DNA of 64,000 bases, from assembly GCA_943370595.1 (NCBI GenBank), contig CALRRO020000006.1:186001-250000 (forward strand), given 5' to 3'. Positions within the stretch are counted from its first letter, which is position 1. Every line of letters starts with the position of its first letter. The notes under the pieces are model-generated. The model worked only from the letters and a program-made list of their open reading frames with translations, did no database searches and was not told the origin of the DNA. Origin of the DNA: Piscinibacter sp943370595 (GTDB taxonomy: Bacteria; Pseudomonadota; Gammaproteobacteria; Burkholderiales; Burkholderiaceae_C). The translations under genes were made by a program, and so were the position numbers. This document shows, piece after piece, positions 33,697-42,295 of the stretch.

Positions 33697-34764
33697 TCAG
33701 CGCCCCAGCAGCCCCTTGATGACACCGCCCACGCCCTCGACCACGCCGCCCAGGCTCACGCCCAGCGTCTCGGCCAGCCCGCCGGCCAGCTTGGTGGCCA
33801 GGTTGTCGTTGATCGAGAACGCCGGGTCGTCGATGCGGCCATCGAGCGTGAAGCCGACCTCGATGCGGCCGTCGCGCTCCATCGCGGCCAGCACCGCCTG
33901 GCGCGGCACGCCGCCGAAGGTGGCGAGCACGCCGCCGCCGCTGGCCAGCTCCAGCCCGGTCAGCGTGACCTTGCCCGGCGCGTGCAGGCGCTTGGACTTG
34001 ACGGTGGCGTCCAGCGACAGGTCCAGCGTGCCGCGCTTGACGCCGGCCTCGTTGACCTTCAGCAGGTAGGGCTGCAGCGCGACCAGGTCGACGCCGCTGA
34101 CCGCCGCCTTCAGCTTCGCGTCCAGCGTCAAGAGGGTGGCCTCGCCCTGGATCGTGATGCGGCCGTTGCGCTGCGGGCCCTTCAGCACGGCCTGCAGGTC
34201 GATCTCGGTCGGCGAGTCGAGCGCCGGCAGGTCCAGCGGGCCGACGCCGGCCTGCAGCGATTCGAAGCGGATGCGGTGCGTGCCACTGCGCACGCTGGCG
34301 TCGTGGAAGTCGATCGCCAGGTCGTTGAGCACCACGCTGGCGATGCGCACCCGGGGCGCCGGGCTGGCCGCATTACCGTCGCCGGCGGCCTTCGGCTTCT
34401 CGAGCAGCGCCGGCAGCACACGCAGCTTGCCTCCGCGGGTGCGCAGCAGCGACAGGTAGCCGTCGTCGACCTCGATGCGCGCGATGTGCCAGCCGCTCGA
34501 CCACAGCGTGGCCATGCCGGGGCGCAGATGCACGCGCTTGGCCACCAGCTCGTCGGGCGACGGCCAGCCGGGTGCGCCGGCGATGCGCAGGTCACTCACC
34601 TCGACGCCGGTCAGCCCCAGGCGCACCGCGCCGATCGTGGCCCGCGGGCCCAGCGCGTCGCGCAACGCGGCTTCGAGCCGGCCGGCGGCCAGGTGCAGGC
34701 CGGCGATGGCGGTGACGGCAAGGGCCGCGAGCACGGCGGCGGTGATGGCAAGGCGTCGGTTCAC
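33697..34764 (-). CDS. AsmA-like (DUF748-type) envelope protein
   Basis: A 355-residue protein with an N-terminal membrane anchor (residues 5-25) and a periplasmic beta-rich body. IGAVRLGLTGVEVSDLRIAG and the repeated pattern of short strands (VVLNDLAIDFHD, FESLQAGVGPLDLPAL) are typical of AsmA/DUF748 proteins, which resemble bridge-like lipid-transfer folds. It is monocistronic, divergent from the EamA gene. Its specific function is unknown. The C-terminal glycine-rich tail is low complexity. Confidence 0.75.
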   Translation of the reverse strand: MNRRLAITAAVLAALAVTAIAGLHLAAGRLEAALRDALGPRATIGAVRLGLTGVEVSDLRIAGAPGWPSPDELVAKRVHLRPGMATLWSSGWHIARIEVDDGYLSLLRTRGGKLRVLPALLEKPKAAGDGNAASPAPRVRIASVVLNDLAIDFHDASVRSGTHRIRFESLQAGVGPLDLPALDSPTEIDLQAVLKGPQRNGRITIQGEATLLTLDAKLKAAVSGVDLVALQPYLLKVNEAGVKRGTLDLSLDATVKSKRLHAPGKVTLTGLELASGGGVLATFGGVPRQAVLAAMERDGRIEVGFTLDGRIDDPAFSINDNLATKLAGGLAETLGVSLGGVVEGVGGVIKGLLGR

Positions 34765-34845
34765 GCCATCGATTGTCGTGTCGCGCGAAAGGACCGGCGT
34801 GACACGAGGTGTCTCGCACGTGACCGCGGCGTGACACCGGTCGCG

Positions 34846-34851
34846 GAGAAT
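34846..34851 (+). promoter_or_regulatory. -10-like GAGAAT upstream of the EamA transporter
   Basis: GAGAAT ends 8 nt before ATG 34860 with no Shine-Dalgarno sequence. Upstream, GACAC-GAG-GTGTC (34801-34813 region) is a short perfect palindrome that could be an operator in the divergent region shared with the AsmA-like gene. Confidence 0.3.
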
Positions 34852-34859
34852 CGCCGCCC

Positions 34860-35738
34860 ATGCCCTTGTCCGCCCTCGCGCTGGTGCTCGCTGCCGCGCT
34901 GCTGCACGCGCTGTGGAACATCGTCGCCAAGCACTCCGGGGGCGACCAGCGCTTCGCCTTCATCGCCGCAGTGCAGCTGTGCGTGATCTGGGCGCCGCTG
35001 GGCCTGTGGGCGGCCTGGGGCGTGGTGCCGCTGTGGGGCTGGAAAGAATGGGCCGCGGTGCTGGCCAGCGCCATCGTGCACCTGCTGTACTTCACCACGC
35101 TGCTGCGCGGCTACCGGCTGGCCGACCTCACCGTGGTCTACCCGATCGCGCGCGGCACCGGCCCGCTGCTCAGCGCCACCGGCGCCGTGCTGCTGCTCGG
35201 CGAGCGCCTGTCGCCGCTGGGCCTGGCCGGTGTGGCCGGCGTGGTGGTGGGCGTGTTCCTGATCGCCGGCGGCCCGCAGCTGTGGGCGCAGGCGCACGAC
35301 CCGGCACAGCGCGAGCGGGTGCGCCTCGGCATCGGTTACGGCGCGCTCACCGGCGCGCTGATCGCCGGCTACACGCTGATCGACGGCTACGCGGTGACGG
35401 TGCTGCTGGTCTCGCCGATCCTGGTCGACTGGTTCGGCAACCTGCTGCGCGTGCCCTTCCTGCTGCCGGTGGCGCTGCGCGACCCGGCCAGCCTGCGCGA
35501 GGCCTGGCGCACGCAGTGGAAGCATGCGCTGGTGGTGGCGGTGTGCGGGCCCATCGGCTACGTGCTGGTGCTGTACGCGATGCGGCTGGCGCCGCTGTCG
35601 CACGTGGCGCCGGCGCGCGAGGTGTCGATGCTGTTCGCCGCGCTGATCGGCGGCCGGCTGCTCGGCGAGCGCGACCGCGGCCTGCGCATCGCGGGGGCCG
35701 GCTGCATTGCCGCGGGCGTGGTGTCACTCGCGCTGTGA
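34860..35738 (+). CDS. EamA/DMT-family transporter
   Basis: A 292-residue membrane protein with ten predicted helices in two EamA repeats. Motifs include ALLHALWNIVAKHSGG, YPIARGTGPLLSATGAVLLL and APAREVSMLFAALIGGRLLG, the last being the hallmark of the second repeat. These proteins export metabolites or take up small molecules; the substrate cannot be inferred. It is monocistronic, lying between the AsmA-like gene (divergent) and the DUF429 gene (49 bp downstream). Confidence 0.9.
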   Translation: MPLSALALVLAAALLHALWNIVAKHSGGDQRFAFIAAVQLCVIWAPLGLWAAWGVVPLWGWKEWAAVLASAIVHLLYFTTLLRGYRLADLTVVYPIARGTGPLLSATGAVLLLGERLSPLGLAGVAGVVVGVFLIAGGPQLWAQAHDPAQRERVRLGIGYGALTGALIAGYTLIDGYAVTVLLVSPILVDWFGNLLRVPFLLPVALRDPASLREAWRTQWKHALVVAVCGPIGYVLVLYAMRLAPLSHVAPAREVSMLFAALIGGRLLGERDRGLRIAGAGCIAAGVVSLAL

Positions 35739-35775
35739 GCAGCCCCTGCGGGTGAGGCCGCACCGACGGCCGTGC

Positions 35776-35781
35776 TAGCGT
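35776..35781 (+). promoter_or_regulatory. -10-like TAGCGT next to the DUF429 start
   Basis: TAGCGT (TAnnnT) ends 6 nt before ATG 35788 and no ribosome-binding site lies between; a weak example of the leaderless pattern seen at other genes here. Confidence 0.25.
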
Positions 35782-35787
35782 CACACG

Positions 35788-36609
35788 ATGCAGTACCCCC
35801 TGATCGCCGGCATCGACTTCACCAGCCGACCCACCAAGCGCAAGCCGGTGACCGTGGCCCTGGGCGAGCGCGCCGGCGCAGTCGTGCGCCTCGTGCGCGT
35901 CGAAGAGCATGCCGACTACGCCGGCTTCAGTGCCTGGCTGCGCACGCCGGGGCCATGGGTCGGTGGCTTCGACTTCCCGTTCGGCCTGCCGCGCGAGCTG
36001 GTGACCACACTCGGCTGGCCGACGCAGTGGCTGCCCTTGATGCGGCACTACACGGCGCTGTCGCGCGAGCAGGTCCGCGACACCTTCGCCGCCTTCTGCG
36101 ATGCGCGGCCCGCGGGCGGCAAGTTCGCGCACCGCGCCTGCGACGGGCCGGCGGGCTCGTCGCCGTCGATGAAGTGGGTCAACCCGCCGGTGGCGTTCAT
36201 GCTGCATGCCGGCGTGCCCCTGCTGCTGGAATCGGGCCTGCACCTGCCCGGCCTGCACGAAGGCGACACCCACCGCGTCGCCCTCGAGGCCTACCCCGGC
36301 CTGCTGGCGCGTGAAGTGCTCGGCTCGCGCTCCTACAAGAGCGACGACAAGGCCAAGCAAACGCCGGAGCGGCTGATCGCGCGCAAGGACCTGCTGGAGG
36401 CGCTCGAGCAGGGCCGCACGCGACTCGGTGTTCGATTGCGCCTCACGCACGCGCAGCGCGACGCGCTGGCGGCCGATGCCTCGGGCGACCGGCTCGACGC
36501 CGTGCTGTGCCTCCTGCAGGCGGCGTGGGCGGCCGGTGAGCCGAACCACGGCCTGCCGGCGGACCTCGACCCGCTGGAAGGCTGGATCGTCAGCGCACCG
36601 GCGCCGTGA
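35788..36609 (+). CDS. DUF429 family protein (RNase H-like fold)
   Basis: A 273-residue protein. AGIDFTSRPTKRKPVTVALG at the N-terminus, GGFDFPFGLP and the C-terminal ASGDRLDAVLCLLQAAWAA supply the scattered acidic residues of the DUF429 RNase H-like fold. Predicted nuclease-like, but no member's reaction is firmly known to me. Its 3' end overlaps hoxW (convergent) by 20 bp. There is no evidence that it belongs to the hydrogenase locus. Confidence 0.85.
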   Translation: MQYPLIAGIDFTSRPTKRKPVTVALGERAGAVVRLVRVEEHADYAGFSAWLRTPGPWVGGFDFPFGLPRELVTTLGWPTQWLPLMRHYTALSREQVRDTFAAFCDARPAGGKFAHRACDGPAGSSPSMKWVNPPVAFMLHAGVPLLLESGLHLPGLHEGDTHRVALEAYPGLLAREVLGSRSYKSDDKAKQTPERLIARKDLLEALEQGRTRLGVRLRLTHAQRDALAADASGDRLDAVLCLLQAAWAAGEPNHGLPADLDPLEGWIVSAPAP

Positions 36610-37075
36610 TCGAGCGCAGCGCCCAGCCCAACGCCCACTCCAGCGCCGCGCCGAGGTTCGCCAGCGCTGCCTCGCCCGGTGGCTCGCCGAGCTCGAAGCG
36701 TTCGCCGCGGATGGCCAGCAGCGTGCCGGGCGGCGGGGCGTGGCCCTGCACGTCGGCGTAGACCTGCAGCACGGCGGCGGCAGACATCGCATGGGTGCTG
36801 AAGCTCTCGTCGCGTCGCGGCCCCACGGTGCTCACTTCGAACGGCGTGCGGCAGTTCAGGCTCGCATCGACGAACAGTACGCGCTCGCGGCCGACCAGGT
36901 CGAGCGCGTGTTCGGGCTGCAGCTGGTAGTCGTCGAGGAAGTCGATGCGTCCGTCGGCCTCGCCGCCCAGCCGTTCGCGCAGTTGCTCCACGAACAGCGG
37001 CCCGAGCGCATCGTCGCCGCGGCTCGCATTGCCCCAGCCGAACACCAGCAGCGGCGCGACCATCACTTCAGCCAT
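36590..37075 (-). CDS. hoxW: HoxW hydrogenase maturation endopeptidase
   Basis: A 161-residue protease of the HycI/HoxW family. It removes the C-terminal extension of the [NiFe] large subunit after nickel insertion. The nickel-sensing residues are in GWGNASRGDDALGP (Asp) and VLFVDASLN (Asp), with STHAMSAAAVLQ (His) downstream. It overlaps hoxH by 8 bp and is the last gene of the hox operon. The expected substrate is the 33-residue tail of HoxH next door. Confidence 0.93.
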   Translation of the reverse strand: MAEVMVAPLLVFGWGNASRGDDALGPLFVEQLRERLGGEADGRIDFLDDYQLQPEHALDLVGRERVLFVDASLNCRTPFEVSTVGPRRDESFSTHAMSAAAVLQVYADVQGHAPPPGTLLAIRGERFELGEPPGEAALANLGAALEWALGWALRSITAPVR

Positions 37076-38555
37076 GCAGCAGCGAACCGTCTGCCGACTT
37101 CAGCACCCGGTCGAGCACGGCGCCGCCGGCATCGACCAGCGCCACGTCCAGCGGCATGCGGCCGAGTGCGTGCGTCGCGCACGAGAGGCAGGGGTCGTAG
37201 GCGCGGATCGCCACCTCGATGCGGTTGAGCAGGCCTTCGGTGATCTGCTGCCCGTCGAGGTACTGGCGCGCCACCGCACGCACCGCCTCGTTCATCGCCT
37301 GGTTGTTGTGCGTGGTCGAGACGATCAGGTTGCAGCGGGTGACAAGGTCGTCCTCGCCGACGTCGTAGTCGTGGATCAGCGTGCCTCGCGGCGCTTCGAT
37401 GATGCCGACGCCGTGGCCGGTTCGGGTGCCGGTGCTCGTCAGGTCGCCGGAGAGGATCTGCGGGTCGGCCAGCAACTGCTCGATCACCTCGGCCGCATGC
37501 AGTGCCTCGATCATGCGCGCCCAGTGATAGGCCAGCGTCGCATGCACCGGCGCGCCGCGGCCCCAGGCGACGAAGTCCTGCCGCTGCGCCTCGGCCAGCG
37601 GTGTCGGGATGAAGTCGCAGTTCTGCACCCGCGCCAGCGGGCCGACGCGGTACCAGCCGGCGTCGCGGCCGAGCGCACGCAGGTGCGGGAACTTCATGTA
37701 GGTCCAGGGCCTGACCTCTTCCTCGATCAGGCCGTGGTAGCCCTGGTCGTCGGCGCCGTCGAGCAGGATCGCCCCGTCGGCATCCCGTGCGCGCAGCACG
37801 CCGTCGTACAGCTCCATGGCGCCATCGGCGCGCACCAGCGAGAGCATGTTCGAGCGGAAGCTGCCGAAGCCGTCGTACAGCGACGCGTTGGCCTCGTGCA
37901 GCTGGCGCGCGATGGTCACCGCGTCCTGCGCCCAGGCGATGGTCTGCGCGATGTCTCGCTGCAACATGTCGCGGTCGGCGGCGCTGACATGCCGGTTCAT
38001 GCCGCCGGGCACCGAGCCGGTGCCGTGCACGCGCTTGCCGGCGGTGATGCGGATCACCTCCTGGCCGAACTTGCGCAGCATCACGCCCTTCTTCGCGATG
38101 TCCGGGTGCTTGCCGATCACGCCGACGATGTTGCGCTGCTGCACCTCGGAGTCGAAGCCGAACAGCAGGTCGGGCGACGACAGGTGGAAGAAGTGCAGCG
38201 CATGCGACTGCAGGATCTGCCCGTAGTGCATCAGCCGGCGGATCTTCTCCGCCGAGGCCGGTACGGGGTGTGCGCCGATCACGCGGTCCATCGCCTTGCT
38301 CGCGGCGAGGTGGTGCGACACCGGGCAGATGCCGCACAGCCGCTGCACCATCACCGGCACCTCCCAGTACGGCCGGCCTTCGATGAACTTCTCGAAGCCG
38401 CGGAACTCGACGATGTGCAGCCGCACCTGCTGCACGCGGTTCGCGTCGTCGAGCAGGATCGTCACCTTGCCGTGGCCTTCGACGCGCGACACCGGGTCGA
38501 TGGCGACGCGGCGCAGCCCTTCCGGTACGGCAGCGGTTTCGAGGTCGAAGCTCAT
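37068..38555 (-). CDS. hoxH: NAD-reducing [NiFe] hydrogenase large subunit
   Basis: A 495-residue catalytic subunit of the soluble bidirectional group 3d hydrogenase. The nickel ligands are in RLCGICPVSHHLAASKAMD (C74, C77) and DPCLSCATHAL (C456, C459). RRVAIDPVSRVEGHGKV is the usual N-terminal motif. Thirty-three residues follow CATH (His462) and form the tail removed by HoxW. It oxidises H2 and passes electrons to HoxY and then HoxFU for NAD reduction. The nickel-cofactor hyp genes are not in the window. Confidence 0.97.
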   Translation of the reverse strand: MSFDLETAAVPEGLRRVAIDPVSRVEGHGKVTILLDDANRVQQVRLHIVEFRGFEKFIEGRPYWEVPVMVQRLCGICPVSHHLAASKAMDRVIGAHPVPASAEKIRRLMHYGQILQSHALHFFHLSSPDLLFGFDSEVQQRNIVGVIGKHPDIAKKGVMLRKFGQEVIRITAGKRVHGTGSVPGGMNRHVSAADRDMLQRDIAQTIAWAQDAVTIARQLHEANASLYDGFGSFRSNMLSLVRADGAMELYDGVLRARDADGAILLDGADDQGYHGLIEEEVRPWTYMKFPHLRALGRDAGWYRVGPLARVQNCDFIPTPLAEAQRQDFVAWGRGAPVHATLAYHWARMIEALHAAEVIEQLLADPQILSGDLTSTGTRTGHGVGIIEAPRGTLIHDYDVGEDDLVTRCNLIVSTTHNNQAMNEAVRAVARQYLDGQQITEGLLNRIEVAIRAYDPCLSCATHALGRMPLDVALVDAGGAVLDRVLKSADGSLLHG

Positions 38556-38558
38556 GAT

Positions 38559-39098
38559 TCAGTCGTAGTGGATCAGGCCATGGCCCAGGTGCGGTGTGCG
38601 CCCGGCCATCAGGTCGGAGAGGAAGCTCCAGAACGCATCCGCCGAGGGCGGGCAGCCGGGCAGCACGTAGTCGACATGCACCACCTCGTGGATCGGGTGC
38701 ACCTGGTTCAGCAGCAGCGGCAGCTCGGGGTCGTTGGGCACGCCTTGCGGGTAGACGTCGCTCAGCAGCTTGCCAAGTGCCAGGTGGTTGCGCTGCGCCG
38801 GCAGGCCGCCGTTGATCGCACAGGCTCCCACCGCCACCAGCGTCTTGCAGTGCGCACGGAACTCGCGCAGCACCTGCACGTTCTCGGCATTGCACAGGCC
38901 ACCCTCGATGAGGCCGATGTCGCAGTGGCCGACCTCCTTGATGTCGGTCAGCGGCGAACGGTCGAACTCGATGTGCTCGATCAGCTCGAGCAATCGCTCG
39001 TCGATGTCGAGGAACGACATGTGGCAGCCGAAGCAGCCGGCCAGCGAGACGGTCGCGACCTTCAGCTTGCGCGGCCCGTGCAGCGGTTCGGTTGCCAT
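38559..39098 (-). CDS. hoxY: NAD-reducing hydrogenase small subunit
   Basis: A 179-residue subunit with one proximal [4Fe-4S] cluster. Ligand motifs are AGCFGCHMSFLDIDERL, VGACAINGGLPAQRN and VLPGCPPSADAFW. The short length and lack of a signal peptide fit the cytoplasmic group 3d type, not the membrane-bound uptake type. The start ATG 39098 overlaps the hoxU stop codon (TGATG-type junction), and hoxH starts 3 bp after it. Confidence 0.96.
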   Translation of the reverse strand: MATEPLHGPRKLKVATVSLAGCFGCHMSFLDIDERLLELIEHIEFDRSPLTDIKEVGHCDIGLIEGGLCNAENVQVLREFRAHCKTLVAVGACAINGGLPAQRNHLALGKLLSDVYPQGVPNDPELPLLLNQVHPIHEVVHVDYVLPGCPPSADAFWSFLSDLMAGRTPHLGHGLIHYD

Positions 39099-39805
39099 CA
39101 CGACGCCTCCTGCCGGTCCGGCTCGGCGGCGCTGCCTTCGTCGTAGCGCCGCTGGCCGATCGGGATCACGAAGCCGCGCCGCTTGGGCAGGATCACGCCC
39201 ACGGGGCAGATGCTCGCGGCGCGGTCGGTGAGTGCCATGTTGGTGTCGCCGAGCTGGCCGCTGTCGCTGTTCACCACCAGGTGCGTGCCGATGCCATGCC
39301 CGGCGATCGCGAAGACGTTCTTGCCGTCGACCTCGTGGCTGGCGCGCACGCACAGCTCGCACAGGATGCAGCGGTTGAAGTCGAGCAGCAGGTCGGGGTG
39401 GCTCGCGTCCACAGGCCGGTCGGGGTAGAACTCCTCGAAGTGCGGGCCTTCCATGCCCATCTCGTAGGCGGTGGCCTGCAGCAGGCAGTTGCCGCTCTTC
39501 TCGCACGAGGGGCAGAAGTGGTTGCCTTCGACGAACAGCATCTGCAGCAGGGTCTTGCGCAGCGCATCGAGTTCTTCGCTGCGGTTCTCCACCGCCAGGC
39601 CTTCGCTCGCCTGCACGGTGCAGGCCGCGGCCATGCGGCCGTTGACCTTGACGGTGCAGATGCGGCACGAGCCATGGGCACGGAAGTCCGGGTGCCAGCA
39701 CAGGTGCGGGATGTAGTGGCCGGTGCGGCGCGCGGCCTGCAGCAGCGTGTCGCCGGGCGCGAAGGGCACGTCCTCGCCGTCGAGACTGAAGCTGGGTTCC
39801 TTCAT
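39098..39805 (-). CDS. hoxU: NAD-reducing hydrogenase diaphorase subunit HoxU
   Basis: A 235-residue iron-sulphur protein equal to the N-terminal part of NuoG. The [2Fe-2S] ligands are in CWHPDFRAHGSCRICTVKV plus AAACTV; the His-containing [4Fe-4S] site is HFCPSCEKSGNC; and the last cluster is CILCELC with ICPVG. It connects HoxF flavin chemistry to the hydrogenase subunits. It overlaps hoxF (4 bp) and hoxY (1 bp). There is no hoxI gene at the locus. Confidence 0.95.
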   Translation of the reverse strand: MKEPSFSLDGEDVPFAPGDTLLQAARRTGHYIPHLCWHPDFRAHGSCRICTVKVNGRMAAACTVQASEGLAVENRSEELDALRKTLLQMLFVEGNHFCPSCEKSGNCLLQATAYEMGMEGPHFEEFYPDRPVDASHPDLLLDFNRCILCELCVRASHEVDGKNVFAIAGHGIGTHLVVNSDSGQLGDTNMALTDRAASICPVGVILPKRRGFVIPIGQRRYDEGSAAEPDRQEAS

Positions 39806-41559
39806 CCGCTGGTCTCCAGGTGGGCCGCCGGGTCGTCGCGCCCGCTGGCCTGCCGCGCCTGCGACAACTCGGCATCGAGGTCGAAGGCCGGCTCGAAGTG
39901 CAGCGACTTCAGGTGCCTCTCGTAGGCCGGGCGGAACTTGGCGATGGTGTCGCGCAGCGGGTTGCAGGCGGTGGCGCCCAGCCCGCAATGGGTGGCGCCA
40001 TGCATCAGCTTGTCGAGTTCGTAGAGCACGTCGACATCGTGCCGCGAGCCGTGGCCGGCGGCCAGCTTGTCCATACGCTTGACCACCAGCGCGGTGCCCA
40101 CGCGGCAGGGCGTGCAGAAGCCGCAGCTCTCGTGGGCGAAGAAGTGCGCGAAGTTGCGGGCCACCTCGAACATGTCGCGCGAGCGGTCGAACACCATGAA
40201 GGCGCCTGCAGTGGGCACGTCCTCGAAGGCGATGCGCCGGCCGAACTCGAAGGCCGACAGGCACACGCCCGACGGCCCGCCGACCTGCACCGCCTGCGTG
40301 TCGCGCGCGCCGCAGTCTTCGAGGATGCGGCCGATGCGCGTGCCGAACGGGTACTCGTAGAGGCCCGGGCGCTCGCAGTCGCCCGACACCGAATGGATCT
40401 TGGTGCCGGTCGACTTCGGCGTGCCGATTCCGGCCCACCAGGCGCCGCCATGCACCGCGATGTGCGCCGCGGCACAGAAGGTCTCGACGTTGTTGACCGT
40501 CGTCGGCCGGCCCAGGTAACCCTGCTGCACCGGAAAGGGCGGGCGGATGCGCGGCGTGCCGCGCTTGCCCTCGAGCGACTCGATCAGCGACGACTCCTCG
40601 CCGCAGACGTAGGCGCCGGCTCCGACGTGGATGTCGATGTCGAAGTCGAAGCCCTCGCGGCCCTGAATGGCCGCGCCCAGCAGCCCGGCCTCGCGCCGGC
40701 GCTGCAGCGCCTCGTGCAAGGGTTCGAGCAGATACCGGTACTCGCCGCGCAGGTAGACGAGACCCTGCGCCGCGCCGATCGCCGCCGCGGCGATCGTCAT
40801 GCCTTCGAACACCAGGTCGGCATGGCGCGACAGCAGCACGCGGTCCTTGAAGGTGCCGGGCTCGCCCTCGTCGGCATTGCAGACGACCACGCGCTCGCGG
40901 CCTGGCGCTTCGCGGCACAGTGCCCACTTGGTGCCGGTGGTGAAGCCCGCGCCGCCGCGGCCACGCAGGTTCGAGCGCTTCATCTCGTCGAGCATCGCCG
41001 CCGGGCCGCGGGCGAGCGCGGTAGCCAGTGCTTCGCCGGGGGCGAGGGTCTGGCCGAGCAGCACGTCGGCGCGGCGAACCTGGTCGTCGACGCGGAACCA
41101 CTCGGCCGGCCACTGCGACACGGGCGTGTCGGCGTCGATGAACTCGGCGATGCGCGCGATGCGCTGCGCGTCGAGCCGCGTGACCACGTGGTGGTGGTTG
41201 ATCAGCAGCGCCGGGCCCTGGTCGCACAGGCCGGTGCAGGACGTGGTTGCGACGCTGACCCGGCCGTCGGCGCGCATCTCACCTGGCCGCACGCGCAGCC
41301 GGGCGCACAGGTCGGCCATCAGCGCCTCGCTGCCGAGCATGCGGTCGGTGATGTTGTCGCTGAACAGCACGCGCCAGCGGCCCACCGGCTGCAGGTGGAA
41401 GAAGCGGTAGAAGCTGGCCACGCCCTCGACCTGTGCCAGCGTCAGGCCCAGTTCGCTCGCCAGGCTCGCCAGCAGCGGGCGCGGCAGCCAGCCCTGGGCC
41501 TCCTGCGCTTCGCGCAGCAGCTGGACCAGCGAGTTCGGGTGGCGGGGGAAGGGCGTCAT
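39802..41559 (-). CDS. hoxF: NAD-reducing hydrogenase diaphorase subunit HoxF
   Basis: A 585-residue fusion of NuoE-like and NuoF-like domains. The NuoF part has the FMN/NAD motifs RGRGGAGFTTGTKW, NADEGEPGTFKDR and GAGAYVCGEESSLIESLEG, and the [4Fe-4S] ligands SCGFCTPCRVGT with HCGLGATA. In the N-terminal NuoE-like domain only the second cysteine pair (SCTGLCDQG) is seen; where the first pair is expected the sequence reads FSDNITDRMLG. The start ATG 41559 is chosen from the HPNSLVQLLREAQEAQGWLP family opening; no clear Shine-Dalgarno precedes it. It is the first gene of hoxFUYHW. Confidence 0.94.
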   Translation of the reverse strand: MTPFPRHPNSLVQLLREAQEAQGWLPRPLLASLASELGLTLAQVEGVASFYRFFHLQPVGRWRVLFSDNITDRMLGSEALMADLCARLRVRPGEMRADGRVSVATTSCTGLCDQGPALLINHHHVVTRLDAQRIARIAEFIDADTPVSQWPAEWFRVDDQVRRADVLLGQTLAPGEALATALARGPAAMLDEMKRSNLRGRGGAGFTTGTKWALCREAPGRERVVVCNADEGEPGTFKDRVLLSRHADLVFEGMTIAAAAIGAAQGLVYLRGEYRYLLEPLHEALQRRREAGLLGAAIQGREGFDFDIDIHVGAGAYVCGEESSLIESLEGKRGTPRIRPPFPVQQGYLGRPTTVNNVETFCAAAHIAVHGGAWWAGIGTPKSTGTKIHSVSGDCERPGLYEYPFGTRIGRILEDCGARDTQAVQVGGPSGVCLSAFEFGRRIAFEDVPTAGAFMVFDRSRDMFEVARNFAHFFAHESCGFCTPCRVGTALVVKRMDKLAAGHGSRHDVDVLYELDKLMHGATHCGLGATACNPLRDTIAKFRPAYERHLKSLHFEPAFDLDAELSQARQASGRDDPAAHLETSG

Positions 41560-41597
41560 GGGCAGGGCGATGGTGTGGCCGCCGCGCTCGATCAGAC

Positions 41598-41611
41598 TTG
41601 ATTCCGGGCAA
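41598..41611. promoter_or_regulatory. FNR-like site upstream of hoxF
   Basis: TTGATTCCGGGCAA (TTG-N8-CAA) is centred about 45 bp before the hoxF start codon. The left half-site is perfect (TTGAT) and the right is degenerate (GGCAA), with flanking C/G that extends the symmetry to CTTG-N8-CAAG. Confidence 0.35.
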
Positions 41612-41639
41612 GAAAGCAAAACCTCGCCGGTTCTATTGA

Positions 41640-41657
41640 TTTCTGTATTGACAGAAA
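41640..41657. promoter_or_regulatory. Palindromic operator TTTCTGT-N4-ACAGAAA
   Basis: A perfect 7-4-7 inverted repeat that overlaps the -35 box of the GbsR-type gene and lies between it and divergent hoxF. A near copy (16 of 18 bases) occurs at 42296-42313. This is the expected picture of an autoregulated repressor. Confidence 0.7.
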
Positions 41658-41676
41658 CAAACGGCGGGCCTAGATT
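41648..41676 (+). promoter_or_regulatory. Consensus sigma-70 promoter of the GbsR-type gene
   Basis: TTGACA (41648-41653) and TAGATT (41671-41676) are separated by exactly 17 bp. The -10 box ends 7 nt before ATG 41684, so the mRNA is predicted to be leaderless. Confidence 0.75.
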
Positions 41677-41683
41677 GGCGCTC

Positions 41684-42271
41684 ATGGAACTCACCCCGAC
41701 CCTCTCGCGCTTCGTCCTGCACTGGGGGGAGATGGGCACGCGCTGGGGCGTGAACCGCACCGTGTCGCAGATCCATGCGCTGCTGTACATCACCGGCCGG
41801 CCGATGCACGCCGAGGAGATCGCCGACACGCTGGGCGTGGCGCGCTCCAACGTCAGCACCAGCCTGCGCGAGCTGCAGGGCTGGAATCTGGTGAAGCTGG
41901 TGCACATCGCCGGAGACCGGCGCGACCACTTCGAGACCGCCACCCATGTCTGGGAGCTGCTGCGCACCATCGTGCGCGAGCGCCAGCGCCGCGAGATTGC
42001 GCCGACCATCGAGGTGCTGCGCGAACTGCTGGCCGACCCGGCGATCTCGAAGGAATCTGCCGACGCCAAGCTGCGCATCCGCGAGACGCTCGAGCTGCTG
42101 GAGACGCTGACCGCCTGGAGCGACGAGATGCTGCGCCTGGACACCGAGACGCTGACCAAGGTGCTCAAGCTCGGCGCGAAGATCAAGAAGCTGATCGGCG
42201 GTGCCACGCCCGCCGCGCCGCGTGCGGCCGGCCGTGACGGTGCGCATGCTGCCGAGCTGCTGGGGCCCTGA
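41684..42271 (+). CDS. GbsR/MarR-type winged-helix transcriptional regulator
   Basis: A 195-residue regulator of the GbsR branch of MarR proteins. HWGEMGTRWGVNRTVSQIHA is the typical N-terminal dimer/linker motif, and MHAEEIADTLGVARSNVSTS (with LRELQGWNLV following) is the DNA-recognition helix region. The C-terminal half is a long helix for dimerisation. The start ATG 41684 fits both the family opening and the promoter. A palindrome overlaps its promoter and recurs before the DCC gene 57 bp downstream of its stop, suggesting control of itself and of the next two genes. A link to hoxF is possible because the operator lies in the shared region. Confidence 0.92.
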   Translation: MELTPTLSRFVLHWGEMGTRWGVNRTVSQIHALLYITGRPMHAEEIADTLGVARSNVSTSLRELQGWNLVKLVHIAGDRRDHFETATHVWELLRTIVRERQRREIAPTIEVLRELLADPAISKESADAKLRIRETLELLETLTAWSDEMLRLDTETLTKVLKLGAKIKKLIGGATPAAPRAAGRDGAHAAELLGP

Positions 42272-42295
42272 CCCGGCTCTTTTTTTGTCTGCACA

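Noticed and set aside
39098..41559. Complex I genes nuoE, nuoF and nuoG
   Set aside because: They are directly followed by hydrogenase small and large subunits with intact nickel ligands and a maturation protease.
42271..42295. Terminator after the GbsR-type gene, suggested by a run of seven T
   Set aside because: No convincing hairpin precedes the T run.
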